DNA of 64,000 nt from an uncultured Fibrobacter sp. (GTDB lineage: Bacteria; Fibrobacterota; Fibrobacteria; Fibrobacterales; Fibrobacteraceae): the NCBI RefSeq assembly GCF_947166265.1, contig NZ_CAMVDO010000012.1, positions 1 to 64,000 of the forward strand. The letters run 5' to 3'. Each line of letters begins with the position of its first letter. Positions within the stretch are counted from its first letter, which is position 1. Of this stretch, positions 44,922 through 54,139 are shown in pieces. The notes below the pieces were generated by a model. That model was not told the origin of the DNA. It worked only from the letters and a program-made list of their open reading frames with translations, and did not search any database. The translations under genes were made by a program, and so were the position numbers.

Positions 44922-45881
44922 ATGAGTATTTTAGTCGACGTTAAAAAGTATCTGGCTTTAGAAGAAGCTCCGAAACATGTTCAAGATTATCTTTCCGTGG
45001 CTGTAACGGATCACGCCTATTTGCCAAAGACCGAAGATATTACTAGCGATTGGGTGGCTTACATCGCGGCACCTGCATTCAAGCTGATCCGCGAGAACCT
45101 GCGGCACGATGTGGAAGCGTTCGCTTCAATCGGTACGGGTTCCGGCATCGATGTCCTGACGGGTATAGAACTCTTGGGGGCCAAGCGCGTAGGCTTTACC
45201 GACTTGCAGAAAAGCGTAGTAGATGCCGCCGCCGAGAACATCAAGAAGAATTTGAAGGATGCAGATTCAGTGAAACTTGAATTTGGTGCGGGCGATCTTC
45301 TGCAACCTCTTGAAAATGGCAAGCGCCGTTACGACGTGATTTACGAGAACCTGCCCAATGTTCCGCTAACAGATAACACCAAGATTGAAGACAAACGAAA
45401 CAGCGGCCATTACCTGGAAAAGCGCGTCGAAGTGATTCCGGAATTTGTGCATGAACAGATGCTGGATTTGCATTACTTAGCGCTCAAGCAGGCCCGCGAT
45501 TACTTGGCCGACAAGGGTGCCGTCTATTCGACACTCGGTGGCCGCGTACCGCTCAGTGCATTTATCAAGCTCGGCGAATTGGCTGGCCTTTCTTCTGAAA
45601 TCTTTACTTATTCCTGGAAGGTGCAGGCGGAACCCGAAGACGTGATTTCGGGCTACGCCGCTCAAGAAAAGGCGGGGCTCGGGCCGTTCCGATTCTACCG
45701 CGCAAGCGACTTGCAAAAAGCATTCGCCAACATTTCGGTGAAGGAATCCGGCAAGAACGCTTTCGAAATCGAGAAGTCGCTGGAATCTTCGAAACTTACC
45801 GCTAAAGAAGCTTACGAAGCATTCCTAAAGGGCGAAGTGATCGGCCATACGGTTGCCGTACTGAAATCAAGCTTGAAGTAA
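44922..45881 (+). CDS. Class I SAM-dependent methyltransferase next to DMSP-lyase-type cupin
   Basis: A 319-residue Rossmann-fold methyltransferase. The SAM site is SIGTGSGIDVLTG near 70-82, and IYENLPNVPL near 139 occupies the motif IV position of small-molecule methyltransferases. A later GGRVPLSAF segment recalls the methionine S-methyltransferase family used for S-methylmethionine and DMSP synthesis, but by eye the similarity is weak. It is followed 15 nt later by a DMSP-lyase-family cupin and is driven by a sulfur-regulon promoter, so it probably acts on a sulfur compound. The substrate is not known. Confidence 0.7.
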   Translation: MSILVDVKKYLALEEAPKHVQDYLSVAVTDHAYLPKTEDITSDWVAYIAAPAFKLIRENLRHDVEAFASIGTGSGIDVLTGIELLGAKRVGFTDLQKSVVDAAAENIKKNLKDADSVKLEFGAGDLLQPLENGKRRYDVIYENLPNVPLTDNTKIEDKRNSGHYLEKRVEVIPEFVHEQMLDLHYLALKQARDYLADKGAVYSTLGGRVPLSAFIKLGELAGLSSEIFTYSWKVQAEPEDVISGYAAQEKAGLGPFRFYRASDLQKAFANISVKESGKNAFEIEKSLESSKLTAKEAYEAFLKGEVIGHTVAVLKSSLK

Positions 45882-45896
45882 AACGAGTGTATTTTG

Positions 45897-46499
45897 ATGC
45901 AAGATTTTATCGCCCATTTAATTGAAGAATCGAAACGCTTTCTGAATGAACGCGCCCAAATTGACGACGATATCGGTCAAGAAGCGGCCAAGTTTGTAGC
46001 GCGTGAAATCCCTGCCCCGAGTGGGACTTTCGAAAAAAGCGATTCTCCGCTGATTCGCTGGATTGAAGAGGCGATTCAATTTGGTAGCCCCGAAACGGAG
46101 CGTGTACTGAATGCGCTAAAGCCTGCACTCCCTTTTTTGCCGTGGAAATATAATTACGAGCCGCGCCCCGATATGCCTGATTTGGGAAATCAAATGGGCT
46201 GGGGCGAAATTCTCGGCCCCGAAGCGCCGTTTCATGACGATCATTTTTGCTACGGGTTTACGCTCCTTGGCAAGAATACGTTTTACCCGGCGCATTATCA
46301 CCCTGCCACGGAGCTTTACGTGGTGCTTTCGGGCCATGCCGAGTGGACTTTAGACGGCGTTTCAAAAGTCCGCAATCCGGGTGAATTTATTCTGCACCCG
46401 TCAAACCACGTACATTCCATGCAAACAAAAGACGAACCGTTGCTTGCGCTTTACACGTGGAGCGGCGAAGATGTCGTGACTCTCTCAAAGTACGTGTGA
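45897..46499 (+). CDS. DMSP-lyase-family (DddL-type) cupin protein
   Basis: A 200-residue protein: an N-terminal helical part (1-95) and a C-terminal cupin. The metal and catalytic residues are H133, H135, E139, Tyr141 and H173, in HYHPATELYVV and HVHSMQT, followed by PLLALYTWSGED. These match the pattern of DddL-type dimethylsulfoniopropionate lyases, which cut DMSP to dimethyl sulfide and acrylate. Substrate could instead be another sulfonium or thioether compound. ATG 45897 lies just after the methyltransferase stop, so the two are coupled. The product would suit the reductase operon at 57.6-61.5 kb. Confidence 0.75.
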   Translation: MQDFIAHLIEESKRFLNERAQIDDDIGQEAAKFVAREIPAPSGTFEKSDSPLIRWIEEAIQFGSPETERVLNALKPALPFLPWKYNYEPRPDMPDLGNQMGWGEILGPEAPFHDDHFCYGFTLLGKNTFYPAHYHPATELYVVLSGHAEWTLDGVSKVRNPGEFILHPSNHVHSMQTKDEPLLALYTWSGEDVVTLSKYV

Positions 46500-46514
46500 T
46501 TGAAATAATCCTTT

Positions 46515-47939
46515 TTAGTCGCACAGGCTCGCAAGTATCTGCACCGCTTTTTGCATGTTCGTTTTATCGACCGACGAATAGTTCACGACAAACCTGTGCT
46601 GTGACGGCTTCGCCTCAAAATAATACTCCGAAAGGGCGCGGATGTTTACCCCGCGAAATCGGGCGCGGTTGCAGAATTCAATATCGGAACATTTCGTGTC
46701 CACTTCCAAGATAAAGTGGAGTCCGGCATTTTCTTCGTAAATTCGGGCGACATTTGAAAGTTTGCTTTTGCGGATAGCCAACAGGAGCATATCGCGCTTG
46801 GCTCGGTACAGATTGCGCATGCGATTGATGTGCGTCTCGTAGTAACCGAGATCGATGAATTTTGCCATTACATATTGGTCTAGGTTCGAAACCGTACACG
46901 AATAGAACGAAAGTTTGTTATGGAATTTCTCGGCAAGATGCGGCGGGAGCACCATATAACTGAGGCGAATCGCAGAAGTCATCGTTTTGGAAAAGGTATT
47001 CAGGTAAATCACCTTCTCGGTGACATCGATGTTCTGTAATGCGGGGATGGGCTTTCCGGTCATGCGGAATTCGCTGTCATAGTCATCTTCAACGATGTAG
47101 CGATTGGGGGATTCGGCAGCCCAACTGAGCAGGCGATAGCGTTCGCCGACAGGCATCACCATCCCGGTCGGGAAATGGTGCGCCGGCGAAATATGTACGA
47201 CATCGACGTCGGATTTCTTGACGGAGTCTACGAAACTTTCTGCCGCAATGGGAATGTGACTCACCTTGACGCCGTATTGGCTGTACAGTTTTGATATTTT
47301 ACTCCATCCCGGGTCTTCTACGCCATAGCACTTGTCAAATCCGAGCAATTGTACTAGCAAACCATAAAGGTAATCGGTTCCGGCGCCAATGACAATCTGT
47401 TCGGGCGATACCTGGATATTTCTGAATTCGCGGAGCATGCGGGCAATGGCTCGGCGAAGTTCTAGCGAGCCCATTCCCGGAGAAACTTGCAGCAAATCAT
47501 TTTGCCTTTCGCAAAGGACCTCGCGAGTGATTTTTGCCCAAGTGGTAAAGGGGAACGCCTCGATATCGGAACCGTTACTTGCAAAGTCGGCAATGTATTT
47601 CGGGTTGATATGTTCTGACTCGTCGGTGAGTTCTGCTCGGAGCCTGCGGGTACGCGGCATCTTGCGTTTGCGTTGAGCACAGGGTTCCGCCGTTGCGTTG
47701 ATGTCTACGACAAAGAAGCCTTTTTTAGGGAGCGAGTAAATGTAGCCTTCGGCGAGGAGCTGGGCGTAAGCGTTTTCAACCGTCACGACGCTAATGCCAA
47801 GATTCTGCGCAAGATTACGTTTAGAAGGGAGCTGTTCTTCGGCAAGGACGTTTCCGCTTACGATATCTTTTTTGATGCATTGGTAAAGGTAATGGTAGAG
47901 GCTGTTTGCTCCCGCTTTGGACATATCGTAAGTGAACAT
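46515..47939 (-). CDS. pdxR: MocR/PdxR-type transcription regulator
   Basis: A 474-residue fusion of a GntR winged helix (about 1-75, with RNLAQNLGISVVTVENAYAQL as recognition helix) and a class I aminotransferase-like domain that binds PLP but does not catalyse. The PLP lysine is expected in NTFSKTM near 325. Such proteins sense pyridoxal phosphate and control its synthesis. ATG 47939 has AAGG 8 nt upstream. It is divergent from pdxST, with repeated CTGACCT boxes between them. The short extension upstream of 47939 is unlikely to be translated. Confidence 0.9.
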   Translation of the reverse strand: MFTYDMSKAGANSLYHYLYQCIKKDIVSGNVLAEEQLPSKRNLAQNLGISVVTVENAYAQLLAEGYIYSLPKKGFFVVDINATAEPCAQRKRKMPRTRRLRAELTDESEHINPKYIADFASNGSDIEAFPFTTWAKITREVLCERQNDLLQVSPGMGSLELRRAIARMLREFRNIQVSPEQIVIGAGTDYLYGLLVQLLGFDKCYGVEDPGWSKISKLYSQYGVKVSHIPIAAESFVDSVKKSDVDVVHISPAHHFPTGMVMPVGERYRLLSWAAESPNRYIVEDDYDSEFRMTGKPIPALQNIDVTEKVIYLNTFSKTMTSAIRLSYMVLPPHLAEKFHNKLSFYSCTVSNLDQYVMAKFIDLGYYETHINRMRNLYRAKRDMLLLAIRKSKLSNVARIYEENAGLHFILEVDTKCSDIEFCNRARFRGVNIRALSEYYFEAKPSQHRFVVNYSSVDKTNMQKAVQILASLCD

Positions 47940-47941
47940 GA

Positions 47942-48021
47942 AACTGACCTTATTAGTATTGCTAATCTGATATTTAACTGACCTTATAAAAATAGTAAAA
48001 AACTGAATATTGTGCAGGTCA
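47942..48021. promoter_or_regulatory. PdxR operator region between pdxR and pdxS
   Basis: AACTGACCTTAT occurs twice as a direct repeat (47942-47953 and 47976-47987, 34 bp apart) and an inverted AGGTCA follows at 48016-48021. This direct-plus-inverted arrangement is common for MocR-type regulators. Confidence 0.6.
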
Positions 48022-48079
48022 AGCGAATGTTTTAAATTACAGCCTGAAATTAAACCATTCCACAACCAAGGAGATTTAC

Positions 48080-48958
48080 ATGTCTGACCAGAATCGTTAC
48101 GAACTCAACAAGAACCTTGCCCAAATGCTCAAGGGTGGCGTCATTATGGATGTGACAACCCCCGAACAGGCCAAAATTGCCGAAGCCGCTGGGGCCGCCG
48201 CCGTGATGGCATTGGAACGCATTCCTGCCGACATCCGTGCCGCGGGCGGTGTATCGCGCATGAGCGACCCCAAGATGATTAAGGGCATTCAGGATGCAGT
48301 CTCTATCCCGGTCATGGCCAAATGCCGTATTGGCCACTTTGCCGAAGCGCAAATTTTGCAGGCTATCGAGATTGACTACATTGACGAAAGCGAAGTGCTC
48401 TCTCCTGCCGACGACATTTTCCACATCAATAAGCGAGAATTTGATGTGCCGTTCGTTTGCGGCGCGAAGGATTTGGGCGAAGCGCTGCGCCGTATCGAAG
48501 AAGGCGCATCGATGATCCGTACCAAGGGCGAGCCGGGTACGGGCGACATCGTCCAGGCCGTACGACACATGCGCCTGATGAACCAGGAAATCGCCCGCAT
48601 TTCGAGCATGCGCGAAGACGAACTCTTTAACCGTGCCAAGGAACTCCAGGTGTCGTACGACCTGGTGCGCTTCGTTCACGACCACAAGAAACTCCCCGTG
48701 GTGAACTTCGCTGCCGGTGGTGTCGCCACCCCCGCCGATGCCGCCCTCATGATGCAACTCGGTGCCGAAGGCGTTTTCGTAGGCTCCGGAATCTTCAAGT
48801 CGGGCAACCCCGCCAAGCGTGCCGCCGCCATTGTGCAGGCAGTTACCAATTACACCGATGCAAAGCTTATCGCCAAGCTCTCTGAAGACTTGGGCGAAGC
48901 CATGGTCGGTATCAACGAACAGGAAATCGCGCTGCTGATGGCCGAAAGGGGAAAGTAA
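48080..48958 (+). CDS. pdxS: Pyridoxal 5'-phosphate synthase subunit PdxS
   Basis: A 292-residue (beta/alpha)8 synthase that makes pyridoxal phosphate from ribose 5-phosphate, glyceraldehyde 3-phosphate and ammonia. Family marks: [24 protein letters not shown] cut across residues 14-37, [11 protein letters not shown], and [10 protein letters not shown]. It forms a double hexamer with PdxT, whose gene starts at the stop codon. PLP is the cofactor of the four MetY-type enzymes, the aminotransferase and the desulfurase here, which explains the location. Confidence 0.96.
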   Translation: MSDQNRYELNKNLAQMLKGGVIMDVTTPEQAKIAEAAGAAAVMALERIPADIRAAGGVSRMSDPKMIKGIQDAVSIPVMAKCRIGHFAEAQILQAIEIDYIDESEVLSPADDIFHINKREFDVPFVCGAKDLGEALRRIEEGASMIRTKGEPGTGDIVQAVRHMRLMNQEIARISSMREDELFNRAKELQVSYDLVRFVHDHKKLPVVNFAAGGVATPADAALMMQLGAEGVFVGSGIFKSGNPAKRAAAIVQAVTNYTDAKLIAKLSEDLGEAMVGINEQEIALLMAERGK

Positions 48959-49560
48959 TGGGAATTAACAAACCGCAAATTGGCGTACTCGCGGTGCAGG
49001 GGGCGTTCATTGAACATGAACGTATCCTCAAATCGCTGGGCGCCGAAGTATTTGAAATCAGGCAGTTACGCGACCTTGACCGCCATTTAGACGGTCTCGT
49101 ACTCCCCGGTGGCGAAAGCACCGTGCAAGGGAAACTGCTCCATGACTTAGGGCTTTTCGAGCCTCTTCGTAAAAAGATTGTCGAAGGCCTGCCCGTACTC
49201 GCAACATGTGCCGGCGCAATCCTCCTTGCCGAAAAAATTGCAGGCGAAAACAAGGCGCATTTCGCGACACTCCCCGCCATTATTCGCAGAAATGCTTACG
49301 GAAGGCAGCTTGGCAGTTTCTTTACGGAAAACGAAGTCGCGCACGTCGGAAAGGTTCCGCAGACCTTTATTCGCGCGCCCTTCTTTGAATCGGTCGGCGA
49401 AGGCGTCGAAGTCCTTTCGCGTACGGCAAGTTCGAATACTGCAGATGCTCCCGAGCAAATCGTTGCCGTTCGCTACAAGAACCAGATTGCACTTTCGTTT
49501 CACCCGGAACTCAATAGCGACACAAGTATTCACCAGTATTTTTTGAAGCTAGTGGGATGA
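48958..49560 (+). CDS. pdxT: Pyridoxal 5'-phosphate synthase glutaminase subunit PdxT
   Basis: A 200-residue class I glutamine amidotransferase supplying ammonia to PdxS. LVLPGGESTVQGKLL is near 42-56, the nucleophile Cys lies in LATCAGAILL near 81 and the His-Glu pair in SFHPELNSD near 181. Its start codon shares a base with the pdxS stop. It converges with bioB, the coding ends overlapping by 12 nt. Confidence 0.95.
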   Translation: MGINKPQIGVLAVQGAFIEHERILKSLGAEVFEIRQLRDLDRHLDGLVLPGGESTVQGKLLHDLGLFEPLRKKIVEGLPVLATCAGAILLAEKIAGENKAHFATLPAIIRRNAYGRQLGSFFTENEVAHVGKVPQTFIRAPFFESVGEGVEVLSRTASSNTADAPEQIVAVRYKNQIALSFHPELNSDTSIHQYFLKLVG

Positions 49561-50496
49561 TTCGCTTTCCACTTGCCAGGTGAAGCCTGCCGCCTCGATA
49601 GTGCGGAATGTTTCTTCGAGGCTCTGGCCGCCTTCGGTGAGGTAGCCTGACGCAAAAATAGAGTCGGCTACCTTGAAGAGCGTCTTTTCGTGACCCTTGA
49701 AATACACTTCGCGGCCGGCGGCGCAGCGGATATCCGATTTCGGAAGCATGAGACGCGCAAGGCAAAGCACCTTGATGCAGTATTCGGGCGTCAGTGCCGA
49801 AATGTCGCGCTCCGCAAGGCGTGTGCCTTCTACCGGCAACAAGAAGTTGATCGGCACCGAGTCCGGATTAATCTCCAGCAGTTCAAAAAGCATGTCCACC
49901 ACATCTTCGGGCGTTTCGCCCATGCCGATGATGCCGCCGGAGCAAATTTCAAAGCCGAGGCCCTTCAGCATTTTCAGGTTGTCGATGCGTTCCTGGTAAG
50001 TGTGCGTGGTGCAGATGCTCGGGTAAAAACGACGGCTGCTGTTCAGGTTGTGATTGATGCGGTTGAGGCCTGCCTCTTTGAGAATCAACGCCTGCTTTTC
50101 GGTCAGGAACCCGATGGAACAGCAGATTTGCGTATCGTTCTTTTTCATCTTGCGGATGCGCTCGGCAAGTTTTTCGATATCGTCGTCTGCAAATCGGATG
50201 CCGCTGAGCCCGATACAGTGCCTCGCCAAATGCATTTCGTCAACGAGATCGTTGTCGCCATACAGCTTTTTGTCTTCTACATAACGATACTTTTCAATCG
50301 GAGCTGCAGAATCGCGCGACTGGGCACAATAGGCGCAGTTCTGCGTGCAGTTTCCGCTGCGGACATTGGTGAGCAACTGAATGCTTACGCGGTTGCCTTT
50401 GTACTTGGTACGCAGCTGATATGCCTGTTCAATAAGATTCGGTAACGAATCTGCGTTCGCGTTCAAAATTTCAAGAGCGGCTTGTCTGTTTATCAT
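49549..50496 (-). CDS. bioB: Biotin synthase
   Basis: A 315-residue radical SAM enzyme that inserts sulfur into dethiobiotin. The radical SAM cluster motif is CTQNCAYC near residue 53-60 and the second [2Fe-2S] cluster ligands are in CCSIGFL and the later Cys (GFEICSGGIIGMGE). It lies 9 nt after a rhodanese-TusA-DsrE fusion gene, which may supply the sulfur consumed from its own cluster. The ribosome site is weak (AAGG). No other biotin genes are present here. Confidence 0.94.
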   Translation of the reverse strand: MINRQAALEILNANADSLPNLIEQAYQLRTKYKGNRVSIQLLTNVRSGNCTQNCAYCAQSRDSAAPIEKYRYVEDKKLYGDNDLVDEMHLARHCIGLSGIRFADDDIEKLAERIRKMKKNDTQICCSIGFLTEKQALILKEAGLNRINHNLNSSRRFYPSICTTHTYQERIDNLKMLKGLGFEICSGGIIGMGETPEDVVDMLFELLEINPDSVPINFLLPVEGTRLAERDISALTPEYCIKVLCLARLMLPKSDIRCAAGREVYFKGHEKTLFKVADSIFASGYLTEGGQSLEETFRTIEAAGFTWQVESESSH

Positions 50497-50505
50497 AACG
50501 GGACC

Positions 50506-51513
50506 TTAAATAAAATACGTCAAGTCGGACTTTTCGGTGGAGCCGAGCATGGTCGCAACGCCGCCAAGTTCCACGCCGTCAATCAGCTCTTCGGCAGTGA
50601 TGCCCATGAGTTCCATCGACATCTGGCAGGCGACAAACTTCACGCCCTTCTGCCTTGCGCTTTCAATAAGTTCTTCTAGCGAAGAAACGCCGTTCTGCTT
50701 CATGACCGCGCGAATCATCTTGGCGCCGATTCCGCCAAAGTTCATGCGCGAAAGCCCGAGCTTCTTGGAACCGCGGGGCATCATGAATCCAAACATTTTT
50801 CCGATGAGCGATTTCTTGACGCGCACCTTTTCGGGCCTGCGCAAAATGCTTACACCCCAGAAGGTAAAGAACATCGTGACCGGGCGGCCCATCGCGGCAG
50901 CACCATTCGCCATAATGAAAGAGGCTATCGCCTTATCCAAATCGCCGCTGAATACGACAAAAGTCTTGCCGTGCTCAAAATCTTTTTTTTCGAGAGACTG
51001 GGGCGCATTCCGTTTCACGATGGTCGCATAGATTACGCCGTCTTTTTCGATGAGCGATTTCAACTCGTTGCCGGTACGCTGGCACCAGACTTCCACATCC
51101 GAGAAAAATGCTTTCTCGGTCGCTTCCACCTGGACTTCTTCGCCAACGGCCACGCTTTTGACCGCTTCGTCCACCTTCACGATGGGGCCCGGGCACTTGA
51201 GGCCCTTGGCATCCACGAAATGCACTTTCGGGACAGCTTCAAGCCCGCCTTCTACATTGTACACGTCGTAATCGCGATCGGCGAGAATTTCGGCAACCTC
51301 TTCGGAACGATCTCCCGTAGAACAGAACACGTAAACAGGCTTGTCTTTCGGAATACTGTCTATCTTCTTGGACAACTCAAAAAATGGAATTAGAATAGCC
51401 CCACTTACGGGACGTACAATGGACTCGCTCGGTTCGCGAACATCCAACAAGGTTGAGTTTTTGGAATCAATCTTGTGAAAATCTTTTGCAAGAATTTTTT
51501 TGACTTCGGACAT
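50506..51513 (-). CDS. Rhodanese-TusA-DsrE fusion sulfurtransferase
   Basis: A 335-residue protein with three sulfur-carrying domains in order: rhodanese (about 1-95, active Cys in VFCSTGDRS), TusA (about 98-170, GLKCPGPI) and a DsrE-type domain (about 185-335, with CQMSMELMGI near the end). These normally separate proteins pass persulfide sulfur to each other; the fusion would allow channelling. ATG 51513 is preferred; the frame also begins at an earlier TTG. It is co-transcribed with bioB, which consumes sulfur. Sulfur source could be the nearby desulfurase or imported sulfur. Confidence 0.9.
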   Translation of the reverse strand: MSEVKKILAKDFHKIDSKNSTLLDVREPSESIVRPVSGAILIPFFELSKKIDSIPKDKPVYVFCSTGDRSEEVAEILADRDYDVYNVEGGLEAVPKVHFVDAKGLKCPGPIVKVDEAVKSVAVGEEVQVEATEKAFFSDVEVWCQRTGNELKSLIEKDGVIYATIVKRNAPQSLEKKDFEHGKTFVVFSGDLDKAIASFIMANGAAAMGRPVTMFFTFWGVSILRRPEKVRVKKSLIGKMFGFMMPRGSKKLGLSRMNFGGIGAKMIRAVMKQNGVSSLEELIESARQKGVKFVACQMSMELMGITAEELIDGVELGGVATMLGSTEKSDLTYFI

Positions 51514-51643
51514 TTTATCGTATAGAAAAAAATTTAATGACGGCAACTCACAGATTTAACGATATGATACACAAAAATAAAAATTGCACCTAAACGGTGC
51601 AATATTTCGGGATATACATTTTTTTTATAGCTTTTCAATCAAA

Positions 51644-52630
51644 TCAGTCAATCAAATCATTCTGGAAGCGCGATAGATGCTCGAACGGCAAAATTTGCCG
51701 ACCGCGGAAAAGACCGCAACCGTCGTTTATTAGCTGGTTGTTGATAGCCTTGAACATGTTCACGTCTACATTCGCGAGCTCGATTTCCTGCAATTTTGTC
51801 AGGCGTTCGTAAGCCTCGTCAAAATACACGCATTCGCCGCTCGGAATCTCGTCGTGCTTGCTGCGGCGCGCCTCTTGCGTTTTCTCATAGCCAAAATGGT
51901 TCGCCTCGCCGATTTCGGCAAAGTCATCCATGTCCTTGGTGCGCAACTGCACCTCGGTAAAGCAGCGGGCTAGATTGTCGTAGAAAATAATATGCAGCGA
52001 CTGGTAGCCCGAACTCCTCGGGAATGCCACCGAATCGTGGTAATACGGCCGCACTTGTTCATTCAACAATTCCGAATGACCGTCTTCCGTGTACTTCGTG
52101 ATCTCTGCCGTAAAGCCGCGCTCTTCCAAGAATTCCGGCAGCACGTTCGCGATTTCGTACAGATACTTTTCTTCTACTTCGCGGCGATTCTCGCCCTTTT
52201 TAATGTGGCAAACCGGCATCGAAATCACAATGCGGTAAGCAATCAAGTCGCGAAAGTTCAGCTTGCTCTTGATTTCGGCTTCTGTCGGGAACTTCCCGTT
52301 TTTTTTGTAGTAGCCGTAAATGTATTCAAGGATGTATCCATTGAATTTTTCTTCGGCGCGAATCAGCGACTTAATGCGACCCTTGAAAGTAAAAGCCAAG
52401 AACGGGTATTCCCGCGTCATGAACTTGTAGAATTCCTTGATCCGCTGAGACTGCGAAGTCAAAAAGTCATTGTGCTCCAGCAATTCAATAATCTGAATCA
52501 GAAAATTCGAATGCGCAAGGTCGATGCTGTTGCGCGTTTCCTTCGCACCATTCCTGAGGTCGTTAGAATACTGGTGCAAAATTTTCAGCACCGTGTTTCC
52601 GGAATACAAGTAGTCGTTCAGCGTAATCAT
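51644..52630 (-). CDS. RelA/SpoT-domain small alarmone synthetase
   Basis: A 328-residue protein with a single RelA/SpoT nucleotidyltransferase domain (about 100-260): NFRDLIAYRIVI holds the metal Asp region, GYQSLHIIF is the nucleotide-stacking segment and EVQLRTKDM the later acidic motif. No HD hydrolase or TGS domain is present, so it would be a stand-alone (p)ppGpp synthetase, unless inactive. ATG 52630 has AGGA 10 nt upstream; the frame continues upstream without a good site. It is separated from the HD-domain gene by a terminator. Confidence 0.8.
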   Translation of the reverse strand: MITLNDYLYSGNTVLKILHQYSNDLRNGAKETRNSIDLAHSNFLIQIIELLEHNDFLTSQSQRIKEFYKFMTREYPFLAFTFKGRIKSLIRAEEKFNGYILEYIYGYYKKNGKFPTEAEIKSKLNFRDLIAYRIVISMPVCHIKKGENRREVEEKYLYEIANVLPEFLEERGFTAEITKYTEDGHSELLNEQVRPYYHDSVAFPRSSGYQSLHIIFYDNLARCFTEVQLRTKDMDDFAEIGEANHFGYEKTQEARRSKHDEIPSGECVYFDEAYERLTKLQEIELANVDVNMFKAINNQLINDGCGLFRGRQILPFEHLSRFQNDLID

Positions 52631-52655
52631 ATTAAATCCTGCGCCCCATAGAATG

Positions 52656-52700
52656 CAAAAAATATGCCAAAGCTCTTTCGCAAGATACTTTGGCATTTTT
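52656..52700. terminator. Bidirectional terminator hairpin
   Basis: TGCCAAAG (52665-52672) pairs with CTTTGGCA (52688-52695), with A/T runs on both sides. It separates the alarmone-synthetase gene from the HD-domain gene. Confidence 0.7.
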
Positions 52701-52746
52701 CGTTACAGTTTTTGGAAAGCTTTACGGATTATGAATAGCGTCGTAA

Positions 52747-53316
52747 TTACGCGGCGTTCCCTGCTAGGCCGATTTCGGCGGCGTGTTCGCGCATGCCCTC
52801 GATGCAGATGGCGGCGACGTCTTTCACGTCCATGCCGAGCAGGGCGCAGCCTTTCAGGATGTAGTCGCGGTTGCACTTGGCGGCGAATTTCTTGTCCTTG
52901 AACTTCTTAATGAAGCTTTTCACTTCCAGATCCAGGATGCCGTTGGGGCGCATTCTCGCGCAGGCCTGGATGATTCCGGTGAGTTCGTCGACGGTGAACA
53001 GGCTCTTTTCCATGTTGGTCTTGGGTTCCACCTGGTTCACGATTTCAAAGCCGTGTGCCAAAATGGCGCGCACGTCTTCTTCGGAGACGCCCTGCGCGAG
53101 CAGTTCCTTTTCGGTGTGCTGCAGGTGTTCTTCGGGGAATTCCTGGTAGTCGTAATCATGCAGATAGCCCACGGCTTGCCAGTGTTCAACGTCTTCGCCG
53201 AAGTGTTTGGCCATGGCGCCCATGGCGTAGCATACGTTGAGGGAATGGATGACCAGCGATTCTTCGGTCACGTGGCCCTTGCTGATTTCTTTTGCGCGTT
53301 CGACGGTCAGGCTCAT
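52747..53316 (-). CDS. HD-domain hydrolase
   Basis: A 189-residue protein with a His-His-Asp metal site: IHSLNVCYAMG near 23 and GYLHDYDYQ near 50, plus AILAHGFEI near 84. The HD superfamily covers metal-dependent phosphohydrolases, often of nucleotides. It has a strong GGAG site. It lies between the sulfur transporter operon at 53375 and the alarmone synthetase on the same strand, so it may act on alarmones, but no specific substrate can be read. Confidence 0.8.
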   Translation of the reverse strand: MSLTVERAKEISKGHVTEESLVIHSLNVCYAMGAMAKHFGEDVEHWQAVGYLHDYDYQEFPEEHLQHTEKELLAQGVSEEDVRAILAHGFEIVNQVEPKTNMEKSLFTVDELTGIIQACARMRPNGILDLEVKSFIKKFKDKKFAAKCNRDYILKGCALLGMDVKDVAAICIEGMREHAAEIGLAGNAA

Positions 53317-53374
53317 TTTAAATCTCCAATTTTCACCGCCAATATAAATATTTTTGAAGTGTTACTAATCATGA

Positions 53375-54139
53375 CTAATTCGCTTTTGTCCAGAACAGGA
53401 GCTTGCGTTTAACAAGTTCAAACAGTTCCATAATCGCAAGCACCACAATGCCTGTCCAGAGAATGCCTGCAACCATGTTGGGGTAATCGGAATAGTCCGC
53501 GTAAAATTGCACAAAGTGACCGAGCCCCGTATTTTCGCCGAAAAGTTCAGCCACGGTGAGCATGATGAACGAAAGCCCCATACCTACAGATAGTCCCGAA
53601 AATATCGAGGGAAGGCTTGCTACAAGGGCGATTCTCCACAAGTATTCAAACTTTCCGATTCCGATGATGGCGGCGTTACGCTTGTATTTTTCGGGGATTT
53701 CGGCGGCGCCGGCAGCCGTATTCAAGTAGATGGGCCAAAAGGCGGCAATAAAAATGATGAATGTCGAAGACAGGTAGAACGTCGGAAGAATCGCTATCGC
53801 GTAAGGAATGTAGACGTTGGGGGGAATGGGGGCCGCAAACCTGGAAATAGGTTTTAGCATGTTCGATACCCATGGAACGGAACCGGAAACAATTCCGATA
53901 GAGATTCCGACAATCGATGCCACCAAATATGCGGGGACAAGTTTCAAGAGGGACGCTCCCGCACTGCGCAAAAGTTCTTCACGTGAATCAAAGAGGGCCT
54001 TAAATATCGCCTTAGGAGACGGGAACAGGTATTGACTGTCCCATTCCGGGCCGCAACTGATCAGCAGCCAAATTCCTAACAAGAAGAGAAGAAAAAGGAT
54101 TCCTGAAAACTTGGATAAGTATTTTGTAAAGGTTCTCAT
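53375..54139 (-). CDS. Sulfonate/taurine-type ABC transporter permease
   Basis: A 254-residue permease of the SsuC/TauC family with six predicted transmembrane segments. The EAA-type loop is near AAIIGIGKFEYLWRIALVASLP. It is the third such set in the window, and the gene follows an ATPase gene with 4-nt overlap. Together with the binding protein and porin upstream and the reductase operon beyond, it looks dedicated to the substrate of the nitrogenase-like enzyme or another organosulfur compound. Confidence 0.87.
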   Translation of the reverse strand: MRTFTKYLSKFSGILFLLFLLGIWLLISCGPEWDSQYLFPSPKAIFKALFDSREELLRSAGASLLKLVPAYLVASIVGISIGIVSGSVPWVSNMLKPISRFAAPIPPNVYIPYAIAILPTFYLSSTFIIFIAAFWPIYLNTAAGAAEIPEKYKRNAAIIGIGKFEYLWRIALVASLPSIFSGLSVGMGLSFIMLTVAELFGENTGLGHFVQFYADYSDYPNMVAGILWTGIVVLAIMELFELVKRKLLFWTKAN

